NCBI RefSeq assembly: GCF_002026305.1
Contig: NZ_MVAB01000001.1
Span: 186,001 to 250,000 of the forward strand
Direction of reading: 5' to 3'
Source: Vagococcus martis
GTDB lineage: Bacteria > Bacillota > Bacilli > Lactobacillales > Vagococcaceae
Length of the DNA: 64,000 bases
The notes under the pieces are model-generated. The model was not told the DNA's origin. It did not search any database and was given only the letters and a program-made list of their open reading frames with translations. A program made the position numbers and the translations under genes. This document shows positions 1 to 7,860 of this stretch, piece by piece (the stretch's first letter is position 1; every line of letters starts with the position of its first letter).

Positions 1-1
1 T

Positions 2-178
2 CGTCAGATGGTCTATTGTGTGGCAAGTATTAGTGAGATGAGCCGTATAAAAGAAATAAGTTACGAAATCGACCCACGAGCTTTTATGACCTTCTTTAAT
101 ATTAATGAAGTGACAGGTGAAGGTTTTACATATAAAGAGTTACAAGAAATACATGAACAAGCAAAAAAACAAAAGTGA
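2..178 (+). CDS. YitT family protein, C-terminal fragment (DUF2179 domain)
   Basis: An open frame enters from the left edge and stops at TGA 176-178, giving the last 58 residues of a protein. The fragment matches the C-terminal DUF2179 cytoplasmic domain of YitT/YebE-type membrane proteins, with the DPRAF motif followed by EVTGEGF near the end. In full-length relatives this domain follows about five or six membrane segments, which lie outside the window. Function in the family is poorly known. It converges with the minus-strand reoY gene, whose stop is two bases away, so the two transcripts must overlap. Confidence 0.75.
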   Translation, partial: RQMVYCVASISEMSRIKEISYEIDPRAFMTFFNINEVTGEGFTYKELQEIHEQAKKQK

Positions 179-179
179 G

Positions 180-725
180 CTAATCATCACTTTTGTTTTT
201 TTCTTTTTGGTATTCAATTGACCAATAAACAAACTCTTCTTCATTGCCAGAATCAATGGCATGATTTAGCTTATCTAGTATGCAATTTAATTTTTCTTGA
301 TATTGTTTTTCTTCAAAATCACGTAATACTTTCTCAAACATCTCGTCAGATATGGTATCAAACGCATTTAAAAATGGGTTTTCTTCCAATACTGACTGAT
401 ACTGTTGATTAAAATCACGGTCGCTAAATCGAACTTCTAAAAATAATGGTTCTTTGTATTTCATCCTGATGTCATGAAATATTTGTTGTGCGTCACAAAA
501 CGGATGATTTTCCTTATACAAAACTAAGCCTGCTTCTGTTTCTGAATTGTCTGAAACAATCAGTCCTCTAGGCGTTTTATCCGCTTTTTCTACTATATGC
601 ACTCGGTTTAAAATCGCATCATGATTTAATAAATAATTTAAAATCCAATAAGCCTCTTTCTCTTTTAACGTAATGGTTTCAATCAACCACGCCACAAATG
701 CTTGTTTGTCCTCTAAATTAGCCAT
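180..725 (-). CDS. reoY: ReoY/YpiB family protein (UPF0302), regulator of MurA turnover
   Basis: This 181-residue protein has the length and sequence character of the UPF0302 (YpiB) family. The C-terminal part, about residues 148-178, resembles the IDEAL motif (ILDKLNHAIDSGNEEEF). In Listeria monocytogenes the homologue ReoY promotes ClpCP-dependent degradation of MurA together with ReoM; that role is known from the family and inferred here. The gene starts 7 bases after the TPR gene stop, so the two are probably co-transcribed, as with ypiA-ypiB in Bacillus. The proposed client MurA is also encoded in this window at about 59-60.3 kb. No membrane segment or catalytic motif is visible, consistent with an adaptor. 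Confidence 0.85.
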   Translation of the reverse strand: MANLEDKQAFVAWLIETITLKEKEAYWILNYLLNHDAILNRVHIVEKADKTPRGLIVSDNSETEAGLVLYKENHPFCDAQQIFHDIRMKYKEPLFLEVRFSDRDFNQQYQSVLEENPFLNAFDTISDEMFEKVLRDFEEKQYQEKLNCILDKLNHAIDSGNEEEFVYWSIEYQKEKNKSDD

Positions 726-732
726 AGACTCA

Positions 733-1977
733 CTACTCTTCTAACATAGAGACAATCATCAAGTCATCTGGAACCATCGTCAAATAGCTCGTCAATACCT
801 CACGTGACTTATCTAGTTGCCCTTCTTCTCTTAAGAATAATCCATAATCTTTTAAGAAATCTGCGTCGATGTCTAAATATGAAGAGGCTAGTTCATAATA
901 TTTTTTCGCATCGGCGTATTCTTCCAATCCATTATAGGCTTGAGCTAAATACCAATAAGCTTCACCTTGATCTAAAATATCTAATGAAGAAACTAAATGA
1001 ATGGTTTCTTCGAATTCTTCTTCTTTTAATAATAATTCTGCTAGTTTTAATTTTGAAATATCACTATCTAACTCTAAAGAAATGACTTCTTCCAAATACA
1101 TTTTTGCTTGGTCTTTTTGATTTAATTGATACGACGCTTCTGAGGCTAAATGGTAAACAGACACATCATACGGATTCACATGAATTCCTTTTTCTGCTAC
1201 TTCAAGTGCTTCGTCATATCGTCCTTCATCAAATAAAATTTGAGAAAGTGGGTAATACACTTGGTTGAATTCTGGATTCATCTCACTTACTTTCGTTAAT
1301 AACTCAATGCTTCGCTCATTTTCACGAATTTGATAATAACATAAAGCCAACTGAAATAATCGCTCAACTGTTTCTTCTTGTTTAATCGCAGACTCTAAAA
1401 ACTCAACAGCTTGCTCGTATTCTCCAATTCGTGAGAGAGACACGCCTATACGCTCATCTAAGTCGATTGGCGACTCAAAGGTAGGATACGTTGTTTTAAT
1501 CTCTTCATACGCTGCAATCGCCTTTGTGTAACTTTCAGTCGCAAAGTATAACTCGCCTAATGCCAAATCAATTAATGGTTCCTGTGGCAAAATTTGTTTG
1601 GCTTCTTTTAATTTTTGTTCACTGACTTCTGGTATTTCCATCATCTGATAAATATCAGCTAATGTTAAGAGACTTTGTGCGTATAAATCACTACTTGGTT
1701 TAATTTGCTCTAACCACTCAAACGCTTCTTCTAGCTTATCTTCCTCAATCGCAATTTCACCTAATGAAATTTTTAAACTGTCTTCATCAGGATAAAGGGT
1801 TAATAAATCTTTAAATAGTGCTGTTGCTTCTTCTAAAAATCCTAATTGATATAAATTATCTGCAAGTTGCAGTTTTTCTTCAGGCAAATCATGTGATAAT
1901 GCCTCATTAAAATAGACCGTTGCTTGTGCCAAGTCTCCTGAAGACAAGGCTTCTAACATTTGTTTACTGTATGACAT
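733..1977 (-). CDS. TPR-repeat protein, YpiA-like
   Basis: This 414-residue acidic protein is built almost wholly of tetratricopeptide-like helix pairs, about ten in succession, with typical small/aromatic spacing (for example LGFLEEATALFKDLL near residue 50). There is no signal peptide or membrane segment, so it should be a cytoplasmic scaffold for protein contacts. The start is preceded by AAGGAGAAAAAGTT. Gene order (TPR gene then reoY) matches ypiA-ypiB in Firmicutes, which suggests a shared role with ReoY, but the partner protein cannot be read from sequence. Confidence 0.85.
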   Translation of the reverse strand: MSYSKQMLEALSSGDLAQATVYFNEALSHDLPEEKLQLADNLYQLGFLEEATALFKDLLTLYPDEDSLKISLGEIAIEEDKLEEAFEWLEQIKPSSDLYAQSLLTLADIYQMMEIPEVSEQKLKEAKQILPQEPLIDLALGELYFATESYTKAIAAYEEIKTTYPTFESPIDLDERIGVSLSRIGEYEQAVEFLESAIKQEETVERLFQLALCYYQIRENERSIELLTKVSEMNPEFNQVYYPLSQILFDEGRYDEALEVAEKGIHVNPYDVSVYHLASEASYQLNQKDQAKMYLEEVISLELDSDISKLKLAELLLKEEEFEETIHLVSSLDILDQGEAYWYLAQAYNGLEEYADAKKYYELASSYLDIDADFLKDYGLFLREEGQLDKSREVLTSYLTMVPDDLMIVSMLEE

Positions 1978-2005
1978 AACTTTTTCTCCTTAAACTCTCG
2001 TAATC

Positions 2006-2248
2006 TTATTTTTTCTGAAAAATTGAGACAATGGCTATAATGATGATGGCACCAAGAATAGATGGTACAAGGGCCATACCAGCAAGTTGCCCACCCCAGT
2101 CATCACCAAACATCTTTTGTCCAATAGCTGAACCTAGTAAGCCTGCTACCAAATTAAATAAACACCCTTGAGAATCTTTTTTTCCGGTTATCATGGTCGC
2201 AACCGCACCAATAATACTTCCAACGATTATGACTGCTATCCAATGCAT
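2006..2248 (-). CDS. GlsB/YeaQ/YmgE family small membrane protein
   Basis: This small hydrophobic protein of 80 residues has three predicted membrane segments and the glycine-rich pattern of the GlsB/YeaQ/YmgE (transglycosylase-associated) family. In Enterococcus, GlsB-type genes belong to general stress loci, but the molecular function is unknown. I place the start at the ATG at 2248, which has an AAGGGTG ribosome site 6 bases upstream; an in-frame GTG three codons earlier overlaps that site. The ISL3 element lies upstream (insertion point 2330-2337), about 80 bp from the start codon, and appears to leave the likely -10 region (TAGAAT near 2270) intact. Confidence 0.85.
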   Translation of the reverse strand: MHWIAVIIVGSIIGAVATMITGKKDSQGCLFNLVAGLLGSAIGQKMFGDDWGGQLAGMALVPSILGAIIIIAIVSIFQKK

Positions 2249-2329
2249 ATTAATCACCCTTATTTTATTATTCTTATCTATTCTAATCCATTTTTATGTT
2301 TTTTCCTAGAAATACCTATAACTTTATAA

Positions 2330-2337
2330 AAAAAAGC
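2330..2337. repeat. Target site duplication, left copy
   Basis: AAAAAAGC immediately precedes the left inverted repeat of the insertion sequence and is identical to the eight bases after the right end (3849-3856). Eight-base duplications are characteristic of ISL3-family insertions. Confidence 0.93.
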
Positions 2338-2363
2338 GGCTGTACACTAAATCGTGTTGATAG
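2338..2363. repeat. IRL, left terminal inverted repeat of the ISL3 element
   Basis: This 26-bp end matches the right end (3823-3848) at 21 of 26 positions when one is reverse-complemented. The outer GGCT and the inner AAATCGTGTTGAT are identical. It is the expected transposase binding and cleavage site. Confidence 0.9.
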
Positions 2364-2389
2364 ATTAAATTCTATCAATGCGATTTTTT
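2349..2389 (+). terminator. Terminator-like hairpin just inside the left IS end
   Basis: Bases 2349-2364 and 2371-2386 form a 16-bp stem with two internal G-T wobbles around a TTAAAT loop, followed by TTT and then ATTTT. Read on the plus strand this is a good intrinsic terminator placed between the left end and the transposase. It would stop transcription entering from outside. Half of the stem is built from the inner part of the inverted repeat. Confidence 0.75.
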
Positions 2390-2469
2390 ATTTTAGGCAT
2401 AGAAAAAGGGGCATTCTTATTGGTAAAATTAAGTCGACTATAACTAACATTACAAAGGAGAATACCCCT

Positions 2470-3747
2470 ATGGATAATAATACAAGAAAACTACTCAATT
2501 TAACAGATGATTCTCTTATTTTTAATGAGGATTGGTTGTCTCGCGAAGCGAGAAACAACCGCTCAGTTAACATGATTACAGGAAGATTAGTGAATAAAGA
2601 TAAGCAATGCCAGAAATGTGGATGTTATCAATCCGTTAAAAACGGAACGTATCAAACCATTAGTCAATTGCCTGAAGTTGAACGTCGCCCAACTTATCTA
2701 AAACTTCACAGAGAACGTTACCTTTGTAGAAACTGTGGCTCAACTTTCAGTGCTTCTACTTCTCTAGTAGATGACTATTGTCAAATTTCTAAACAGCTTA
2801 AATACCAAATTGCCTTTGACTTAAAAGAGAATCAATCACGTAAAAAAATCGCAGAATGCCACAGTGTCTCTGAAAATACTGTTAAACGTGTGTTAGTATC
2901 ATTTACGAATAATCAGCAACCTAATTTTAACTTCTTGCCCACGGCTCTTTGTGTAGATGAGTTTAGCTCTACTTCTGATTGTCATGCTGGAATGAGCTTT
3001 ATTTGTGCTGATGCGGCATCTAAAAAAATAATCGATATCTTACCTGATAAAAGATTGCATAAGTTGGTTTCTTACTTTATGAAGTATTCCAGAGAATCAC
3101 GTCTAAAAGTAAGATTTTTGGTCATGGACATGAATGCAAGTTACGGTCAACTATTAAAAACAGTCTTTCCAAACGCCGAAATCGTTACAGATCGATTTCA
3201 TATCATTCAACATATTAACCGCTCTTTCAACATCTTAAGAATAAAAGAAATGAATCAGCTAAAACGCCACAATCAAGCGGAAGGAAAGCAGTATCGAAGA
3301 TTAAAGCGTTATTGGAAACTCCTCTTAAAGGACAGTTCTGAATTAAACTATAAACACTTTTATTATCGTCCTTTATTCAAGAGAAATATGTCATCTACCG
3401 AATTGGTAGATGAGTTACTTTCTTATAGTTCTCTATTAAAAAAAGCGTATCATTTTATGCAAGAATTGAAGTATGCTTATAGAACCAACGATTATGTTTT
3501 ATTTTTAGAGTTATGTTCAAAGATACCTGTTGAATTACCAAAGTATTTTAGAGATAAATTCAAGATATTTGGTAAGTTCTCCCAAGGAGTCATGAATGCC
3601 TTTAAATACTCCTATTCAAATGGTTTCTTAGAAGGCATTAATAATAAAATTAAAGTGATTAAACGTGTGGCCTATGGCTATCGAAACTTTCTACTATTCA
3701 AACGACGTATCTTTTTGATTCAAAATCAAGTTTTTCAGGTTAAATAA
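2470..3747 (+). CDS. ISL3-family transposase
   Basis: The transposase has 425 residues from the ATG at 2470, which has an AAAGGAGA ribosome site 8 bases upstream; the open frame extends further 5' but without a start signal. The N-terminal part holds a zinc-ribbon pattern, CxxC in KCGCYQ and CxxC in CRNCG, then a helix-turn-helix-like region (KKIAECHSVSENTVKRVL). The DDE catalytic residues of the DDE_Tnp_ISL3 domain are visible as D163 (VDEF), D220 (MDMN) and E388 (LEGINNK). Nothing is truncated. It should cut and rejoin the element ends. A strong hairpin (2534-2560) lies early in the coding region and may dampen translation. Confidence 0.95.
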   Translation: MDNNTRKLLNLTDDSLIFNEDWLSREARNNRSVNMITGRLVNKDKQCQKCGCYQSVKNGTYQTISQLPEVERRPTYLKLHRERYLCRNCGSTFSASTSLVDDYCQISKQLKYQIAFDLKENQSRKKIAECHSVSENTVKRVLVSFTNNQQPNFNFLPTALCVDEFSSTSDCHAGMSFICADAASKKIIDILPDKRLHKLVSYFMKYSRESRLKVRFLVMDMNASYGQLLKTVFPNAEIVTDRFHIIQHINRSFNILRIKEMNQLKRHNQAEGKQYRRLKRYWKLLLKDSSELNYKHFYYRPLFKRNMSSTELVDELLSYSSLLKKAYHFMQELKYAYRTNDYVLFLELCSKIPVELPKYFRDKFKIFGKFSQGVMNAFKYSYSNGFLEGINNKIKVIKRVAYGYRNFLLFKRRIFLIQNQVFQVK

Positions 3748-3775
3748 AAAAGCGAGAGAATTTCTTCCCTCACTT
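3745..3775 (-). terminator. Minus-strand terminator at the right side of the IS
   Basis: Read on the minus strand, 3775-3751 forms a stem (AGTGAGGGAA with TTCTCTCGCT, two wobbles) followed by TTTTTT directly against the transposase stop codon. It faces transcripts coming from the hup side and would prevent antisense RNA across the transposase. On the plus strand there is no T-run, so it is not a normal terminator for the transposase itself. Confidence 0.65.
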
Positions 3776-3822
3776 CAATTAATTCTATTTCATTTTTGAG
3801 ACTTTTTCATCAATATTATTGT

Positions 3823-3848
3823 CCATCAACACGATTTGACATAGAGCC
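3823..3848. repeat. IRR, right terminal inverted repeat of the ISL3 element
   Basis: This is the reverse-complement counterpart of 2338-2363. It ends in AGCC next to the right target duplication at 3849-3856. Confidence 0.9.
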
Positions 3849-3856
3849 AAAAAAGC
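3849..3856. repeat. Target site duplication, right copy
   Basis: AAAAAAGC, identical to 2330-2337. It overlaps the T-tract and the first stem bases of the hup terminator. Confidence 0.93.
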
Positions 3857-3881
3857 AAGCACCGAAAATTCGGTACTTGCT
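3849..3881 (-). terminator. Intrinsic terminator of hup
   Basis: Arms 3870-3881 and 3854-3865 form a 12-bp stem (one wobble) around a four-base loop, followed on the minus strand by a T-tract. The IS has inserted at the far end of that tract, and the duplication restores the T-run on the hup side. Confidence 0.9.
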
Positions 3882-3891
3882 TTAAAATGTT

Positions 3892-4167
3892 CTATTTAAC
3901 TGCATCTTTTAATGCTTTACCTGGTTTGAATGCAGGTACTTTACTTGCAGCGATTTGAATTTCTTCACCTGTTTGTGGGTTACGTCCTTTACGGGCAGCT
4001 CTTTCACGAACTTCGAAGTTTCCGAATCCGATTAATTGAACTTTTTCACCTTCAGATAAAAATTCTTGGATTGAAGTAAATACAGCGTCTACTGATGCTG
4101 TTGCATCTTTTTTAGTTAATCCTGTTGCTTCTGCAACTTTTTCGATTAATTCTGCTTTGTTTGCCAT
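3892..4167 (-). CDS. hup: HU family DNA-binding protein
   Basis: This is a 91-residue histone-like protein, the normal HU length, beginning [12 protein letters not shown]. The conserved [18 protein letters not shown] arm that wraps into the DNA minor groove and the C-terminal [11 protein letters not shown] are present. It bends and compacts the chromosome. The open frame runs 16 codons further upstream, but the start at 4167 has GAGGAGGTGA eight bases before it and matches the family N-terminus. It is monocistronic, with its own promoter (4287-4315) and a strong terminator now flanked by the ISL3 element. Confidence 0.97.
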   Translation of the reverse strand: MANKAELIEKVAEATGLTKKDATASVDAVFTSIQEFLSEGEKVQLIGFGNFEVRERAARKGRNPQTGEEIQIAASKVPAFKPGKALKDAVK

Positions 4168-4286
4168 TTCTAATTTCACCTCCTCGAAAAAGATTCGATG
4201 TTTACGTGACATCATTTTCTAAATCATCCATTTTGAAAAATCAATATGTATGAGTAGAAATATTCAAATACAATATTTCTTAAACA

Positions 4287-4315
4287 AAGATACCACAAGA
4301 ACATTGATTTAGCAA
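4287..4315 (-). promoter_or_regulatory. Probable hup promoter
   Basis: Minus-strand TTGCTA (4310-4315), a 17-base spacer and TATCTT (4287-4292) fit a sigma-A promoter. It would give a leader of roughly 110 bases. Confidence 0.6.
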
Positions 4316-4393
4316 GGTTATTAAATGAAATCCTCAATAATTTAGGCATTTCATCGATTTTTTGCCAAAATAAATAATGTATGTTAAAATTAG

Positions 4394-5704
4394 CTATTTT
4401 CGTCGTCTTGCAATAATGCGAATTGGCGTCCCTTCAAACTCAAATGCACGTCTAATTTGATTTTCTAAGAATCTAGCATAAGAAAAATGCATCATCTCTT
4501 CCTCGTTAACAAAGACGACAAATGTTGGTGGTTTGATTGCTACTTGAGTGGCGTAGAAAATCTTCAAACGTTTCCCTTTATCAGTTGGTGTTGGGTTAAT
4601 TGCCACAGCATCCATAATCACATCATTTAAAATAGATGATGGAATACGCAATGTTTGATTTTGACTCACTGTCTCGATAATTTCAGGTAATTGATGCAAA
4701 CGTTGTTTTGTCTTCGCTGAAACATACACGATTGGGGCATAATCAAGGTATCTAAATTCAGAGCGAATGTCTTCTTCGAACTCTTTCATTGTATGATTAT
4801 CTTTATCTAATGTATCCCATTTGTTTACAACAATCACAATACCTTTTCCTGCATCATGAGCAAATCCGGCAATTCGTTTGTCATACTCACGAATCCCTTC
4901 TTCAGCATTTAACACAACTAATACCACATCAGAACGATCTATTGCACGCATTGCACGCATCGCACTATATTTTTCTGTGTTCTCGTAGACTTTTCCTTTT
5001 TTTCTCATACCAGCTGTATCAATCATAATAAACTCTTGGCCAGTATTTGAAACAAACGATGTATCAATCGCGTCACGAGTAGTTCCAGCGACATTTGATA
5101 CAATTACTCGGTCTTCACCTAACATGGCATTAATAAGAGAAGATTTTCCAACATTTGGTCGGCCAATTAAACTAAAACGAATGATATCATCATCTTCTTC
5201 AGCTTCAACTGGTTTGAAATGTTTGATAGCTTCATCTAACACATCACCCAAACCAATACCATGACTTCCTGATACAGGGATTGGATCACCTAAACCTAGT
5301 GAATAAAACTCATAAATATCACTACGCATTTCAGGGTTATCAACTTTATTAACTGCTAAAATGACTGGTTTATCACTTTTATATAAAATTCTCGCCACGT
5401 ACTCATCAGCATCTGTGACACCTTCACGACCACTTGTCACTAAAACAATCACATCTGCTTCTTCAATAGCTATTTGAGCTTGGTGTTTAATTTGATCCAT
5501 AAAAGGCTCATCACTCATCTCGATTCCACCAGTATCAATAATGCTAAATTCACGTCCCAACCATTCAGAATGGGCATAAATTCTATCACGTGTGACACCA
5601 GGAACATCTTCCACGATAGAAATTCTCTCTCCAGCCATACGATTGAACAGAGTTGATTTTCCAACGTTTGGACGTCCAACAATCGCTAGTGTAGGGATTG
5701 ACAT
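4394..5704 (-). CDS. der: Ribosome biogenesis GTPase Der (EngA)
   Basis: Der has 436 residues with two tandem GTPase domains and a C-terminal KH-like domain, the family layout and length. The first G domain shows GRPNVGKST at residues 10-18, DTGGI and NKVD. The second repeats [14 protein letters not shown] and NKWD near residues 180-300. It is an essential factor for 50S subunit maturation. I place the start at 5704: the AGGAGG site lies 7 bases before it, whereas the ATG two codons upstream is only one base from that site. It lies downstream of rpsA in the same direction. Confidence 0.97.
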   Translation of the reverse strand: MSIPTLAIVGRPNVGKSTLFNRMAGERISIVEDVPGVTRDRIYAHSEWLGREFSIIDTGGIEMSDEPFMDQIKHQAQIAIEEADVIVLVTSGREGVTDADEYVARILYKSDKPVILAVNKVDNPEMRSDIYEFYSLGLGDPIPVSGSHGIGLGDVLDEAIKHFKPVEAEEDDDIIRFSLIGRPNVGKSSLINAMLGEDRVIVSNVAGTTRDAIDTSFVSNTGQEFIMIDTAGMRKKGKVYENTEKYSAMRAMRAIDRSDVVLVVLNAEEGIREYDKRIAGFAHDAGKGIVIVVNKWDTLDKDNHTMKEFEEDIRSEFRYLDYAPIVYVSAKTKQRLHQLPEIIETVSQNQTLRIPSSILNDVIMDAVAINPTPTDKGKRLKIFYATQVAIKPPTFVVFVNEEEMMHFSYARFLENQIRRAFEFEGTPIRIIARRRK

Positions 5705-5796
5705 TGTCATTCCTCCTTTATCCTTTTACTTTTTTTATCCTTATGTAGTTTACCCCGAAGGCTGACTTGGTGCAAGATAAATGTCAAATAATTCAT

Positions 5797-5825
5797 AAAA
5801 AAAGTCAGCCGTTAAGCTGACTTTT
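5797..5825 (-). terminator. Terminator after rpsA
   Basis: Inverted arms AAAGTCAGC and GCTGACTTT flank a short loop and are followed on the minus strand by a T-run. It separates rpsA from der. Confidence 0.85.
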
Positions 5826-5827
5826 CA

Positions 5828-6997
5828 TTATTTACCTGTGAAATCTTCACCTAACACATCGCCTAAAGTAAAGCCTGTTGATTCTTCTGGCATAACGTAA
5901 TCGTCTTCTTCAACGACTACTTCATCTTCTTTTTCTTGTAGAGCTTTAATACTTAAACCGATACGTTTGTTTTCTTCAGATACATCTAACACTTTCACTT
6001 GAATCACGTCACCTTCATTTAATTCTTCATGAGGTGTTGCAATGTGTTTGTGTGAAATTTGAGAAATATGTACTAACCCTTCAACTCCAGGTAATACTTC
6101 AACAAACGCACCAAAATCTGTTAAGCGTTTCACTGTACCTTCTAAAACAGATCCAACACTTGCTTTTGTTTCGATATCATCCCATGGTCCTGCCAATGTT
6201 TCTTTGATTGACAATGATACACGTTCTTTTTCTGGGTCAACGCTTAATACTTTAACTGTTACTTCGTCTCCTGAATTTAAAACATCAGAAGGTTTTGATA
6301 CGTGAGCATGTGAGATTTCAGAAACGTGAACTAGTCCATCCACACCGCCTAAGTTAACAAAGGCACCAAAATCTGTTAAACGAGCAACTTTACCAGTCAC
6401 CACGTCACCTGCAACTAATTTACCAAATACTTCTTCTTTAGCTTTTGCTTTTTCAGCTTCTAAAAGGGCACGACGAGATAAAATTAAGCGATTTTCTGAT
6501 GGTTCGATTTCGATAATTTTAAATGTTAATGTTTGGCCTTTAAACTCAGAGAAGTCTGAGATGAAATGATCGGATACCATTGATGCTGGAACAAATCCAC
6601 GCACACCAACGTCAACAACTAATCCACCTTTCACGACATCAGTGACAGGTCCTTCAATTAATTCGCCAGCTTTAAATTTATCTTCGATTTCTTGCCATAC
6701 TTTACGTGCATCTAAGCGACGTTTAGACAATAAATAGCTTCCATTTTCTTTGTCTTTTCCAATTTCTGAAATGACAACTAAATCAATCACATCGCCAATT
6801 GATACAACGTCTGTGACATTTTCAACTGGAATAGTTGATAATTCTTTTAAAGGAATCACTCCTTCAACTCCTGCACCGATAATTCCAACAACTGCTTGTT
6901 TGTTATCATCGACTGCTAAGATTTCACCTTGAACTAAATCGCCAACCTTTACTTCTTGAACACTTTCGATTGCATCTAACATTGTTTCGTCTGACAT
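5828..6997 (-). CDS. rpsA: 30S ribosomal protein S1 homologue (four S1 domains)
   Basis: This 389-residue protein carries four S1 RNA-binding repeats, at about residues 16-90, 105-175, 190-260 and 275-345, the shorter Firmicutes form of S1 (YpfD type) compared with six in E. coli. Typical S1 signatures such as LTDFGAFVNLGGVDGLVHVSE and DFGAFVEVLPGVEGLVH are evident in repeats 3 and 4. It binds mRNA and may assist initiation on structured messages, though dispensability varies among Firmicutes. Its neighbours are cmk upstream and der downstream, a conserved order. The tail is strongly acidic. Confidence 0.95.
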   Translation of the reverse strand: MSDETMLDAIESVQEVKVGDLVQGEILAVDDNKQAVVGIIGAGVEGVIPLKELSTIPVENVTDVVSIGDVIDLVVISEIGKDKENGSYLLSKRRLDARKVWQEIEDKFKAGELIEGPVTDVVKGGLVVDVGVRGFVPASMVSDHFISDFSEFKGQTLTFKIIEIEPSENRLILSRRALLEAEKAKAKEEVFGKLVAGDVVTGKVARLTDFGAFVNLGGVDGLVHVSEISHAHVSKPSDVLNSGDEVTVKVLSVDPEKERVSLSIKETLAGPWDDIETKASVGSVLEGTVKRLTDFGAFVEVLPGVEGLVHISQISHKHIATPHEELNEGDVIQVKVLDVSEENKRIGLSIKALQEKEDEVVVEEDDYVMPEESTGFTLGDVLGEDFTGK

Positions 6998-7100
6998 AAT
7001 ATCCTTATCCTCCTAAGCAACACTTACTTGATTTTCACTACATACTTATATTCTACCTAAAACAAAAACACTTTACTAGTATTATCTATCCGATTTGAGA

Positions 7101-7772
7101 TTAAATTACTTTTTTTAGTTCATTTTCTATAACATTGACGACTTCTTCGATAGATAGTCCTGTTGTATCAACCTTTATAGCATCACTTGCTTGAACGAGT
7201 GGTGACTCTTTTCGATGTGAGTCATAATAGTCCCTATCTTCAATTTCTTTTTGTAACTCATCAAGGCTTGTCATAATGCCTTTTTCGATATTTTCTTTGT
7301 ATCGTCTTTCTGCACGCTCTTTGACACTTGCAACTAAAAAGATTTTTAAGTCTGCATTAGGCAACACAACTGTGCCAATATCTCGTCCATCCATCACAAT
7401 ATTTTGTGAATTAGAAATCGCTTTTTGACGATTAACTAATTCTTCTCTGATTTCTTTGATTGCCGCAACTTTTGAGACATGATTTGTTACGTCTGGCATA
7501 CGAATATCATTTGTTACATCAATTCCATTAGCATAAACATGCTGTAATCCATCAACATAGTCAAATGTCATCACTAAATTATCTAATTCTTTAACTAACT
7601 CGCTTGGTTGATCTAAACTAAGATTATTTTCTAATGCAAACAGCGTAACGACACGATACATTGCCCCTGTATCGCAATATATATAACCCATTTTTTTTGC
7701 CAAAATTTTAGCGACGGTACTTTTTCCAGCAGAAGCCGGACCATCAATTGCCACTTGAACATATTTACTCAT
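7101..7772 (-). CDS. cmk: Cytidylate kinase
   Basis: This 223-residue kinase phosphorylates CMP and dCMP with ATP in pyrimidine nucleotide salvage. The P-loop GPASAGKST spans residues 11-19. The CMP-binding region includes YCDTGAMYR, and the family signature MDGRDIGTVVLP is near residue 130. A lid-region RRYKENIEKG follows. Length and order (cmk upstream of rpsA) match other Lactobacillales. The start is supported by a GGAAGAGGA-type site upstream. It is cytoplasmic. Confidence 0.96.
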   Translation of the reverse strand: MSKYVQVAIDGPASAGKSTVAKILAKKMGYIYCDTGAMYRVVTLFALENNLSLDQPSELVKELDNLVMTFDYVDGLQHVYANGIDVTNDIRMPDVTNHVSKVAAIKEIREELVNRQKAISNSQNIVMDGRDIGTVVLPNADLKIFLVASVKERAERRYKENIEKGIMTSLDELQKEIEDRDYYDSHRKESPLVQASDAIKVDTTGLSIEEVVNVIENELKKVI

Positions 7773-7803
7773 CTAATTTATTCCTCTTCCTATCTACATA
7801 ATC

Positions 7804-7829
7804 AAAAAGTCGTCCTAAGACGACTTTTT
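7804..7829 (-). terminator. Terminator after the LysM gene
   Basis: Perfect inverted repeat AAAAAGTCGTC and GACGACTTTTT around CTAA. It is symmetrical and could work in both directions, but only minus-strand genes flank it. Confidence 0.85.
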
Positions 7830-7860
7830 ATCATTGCTATTTAACTCAAAGTAATTCGTA

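Larger units (their letters stand above)
2338..3848 (+). mobile_element. ISL3-family insertion sequence, complete (1511 bp)
   Basis: The element is bounded by imperfect 26-bp inverted repeats (2338-2363 and 3823-3848), both beginning GGCT and sharing the 13-base block AAATCGTGTTGAT. It is flanked by a perfect 8-bp direct repeat, and holds one full-length transposase gene. The ends, the size and the duplication length all fit the ISL3 family. It has inserted in the T-tract of the hup transcription terminator, which is kept intact on the hup side. No second copy is in the window, so nothing suggests a composite transposon. The undamaged gene, ends and perfect duplication suggest a fairly recent insertion and a potentially active element. 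Confidence 0.94.

Noticed and set aside
2296-2469. 58-codon upstream extension of the transposase frame
   Set aside because: It crosses the inverted repeat and a terminator hairpin and has no ribosome site; the ATG at 2470 has AAAGGAGA in front of it.
2330-3856. Composite transposon
   Set aside because: Only one IS copy in the window, with its own direct repeats.
4789-5028. Frames opposite der, rpsA, pyk, acnA and other genes
   Set aside because: They lie wholly inside strongly conserved genes, lack ribosome sites and encode no known domain; treated as shadows.
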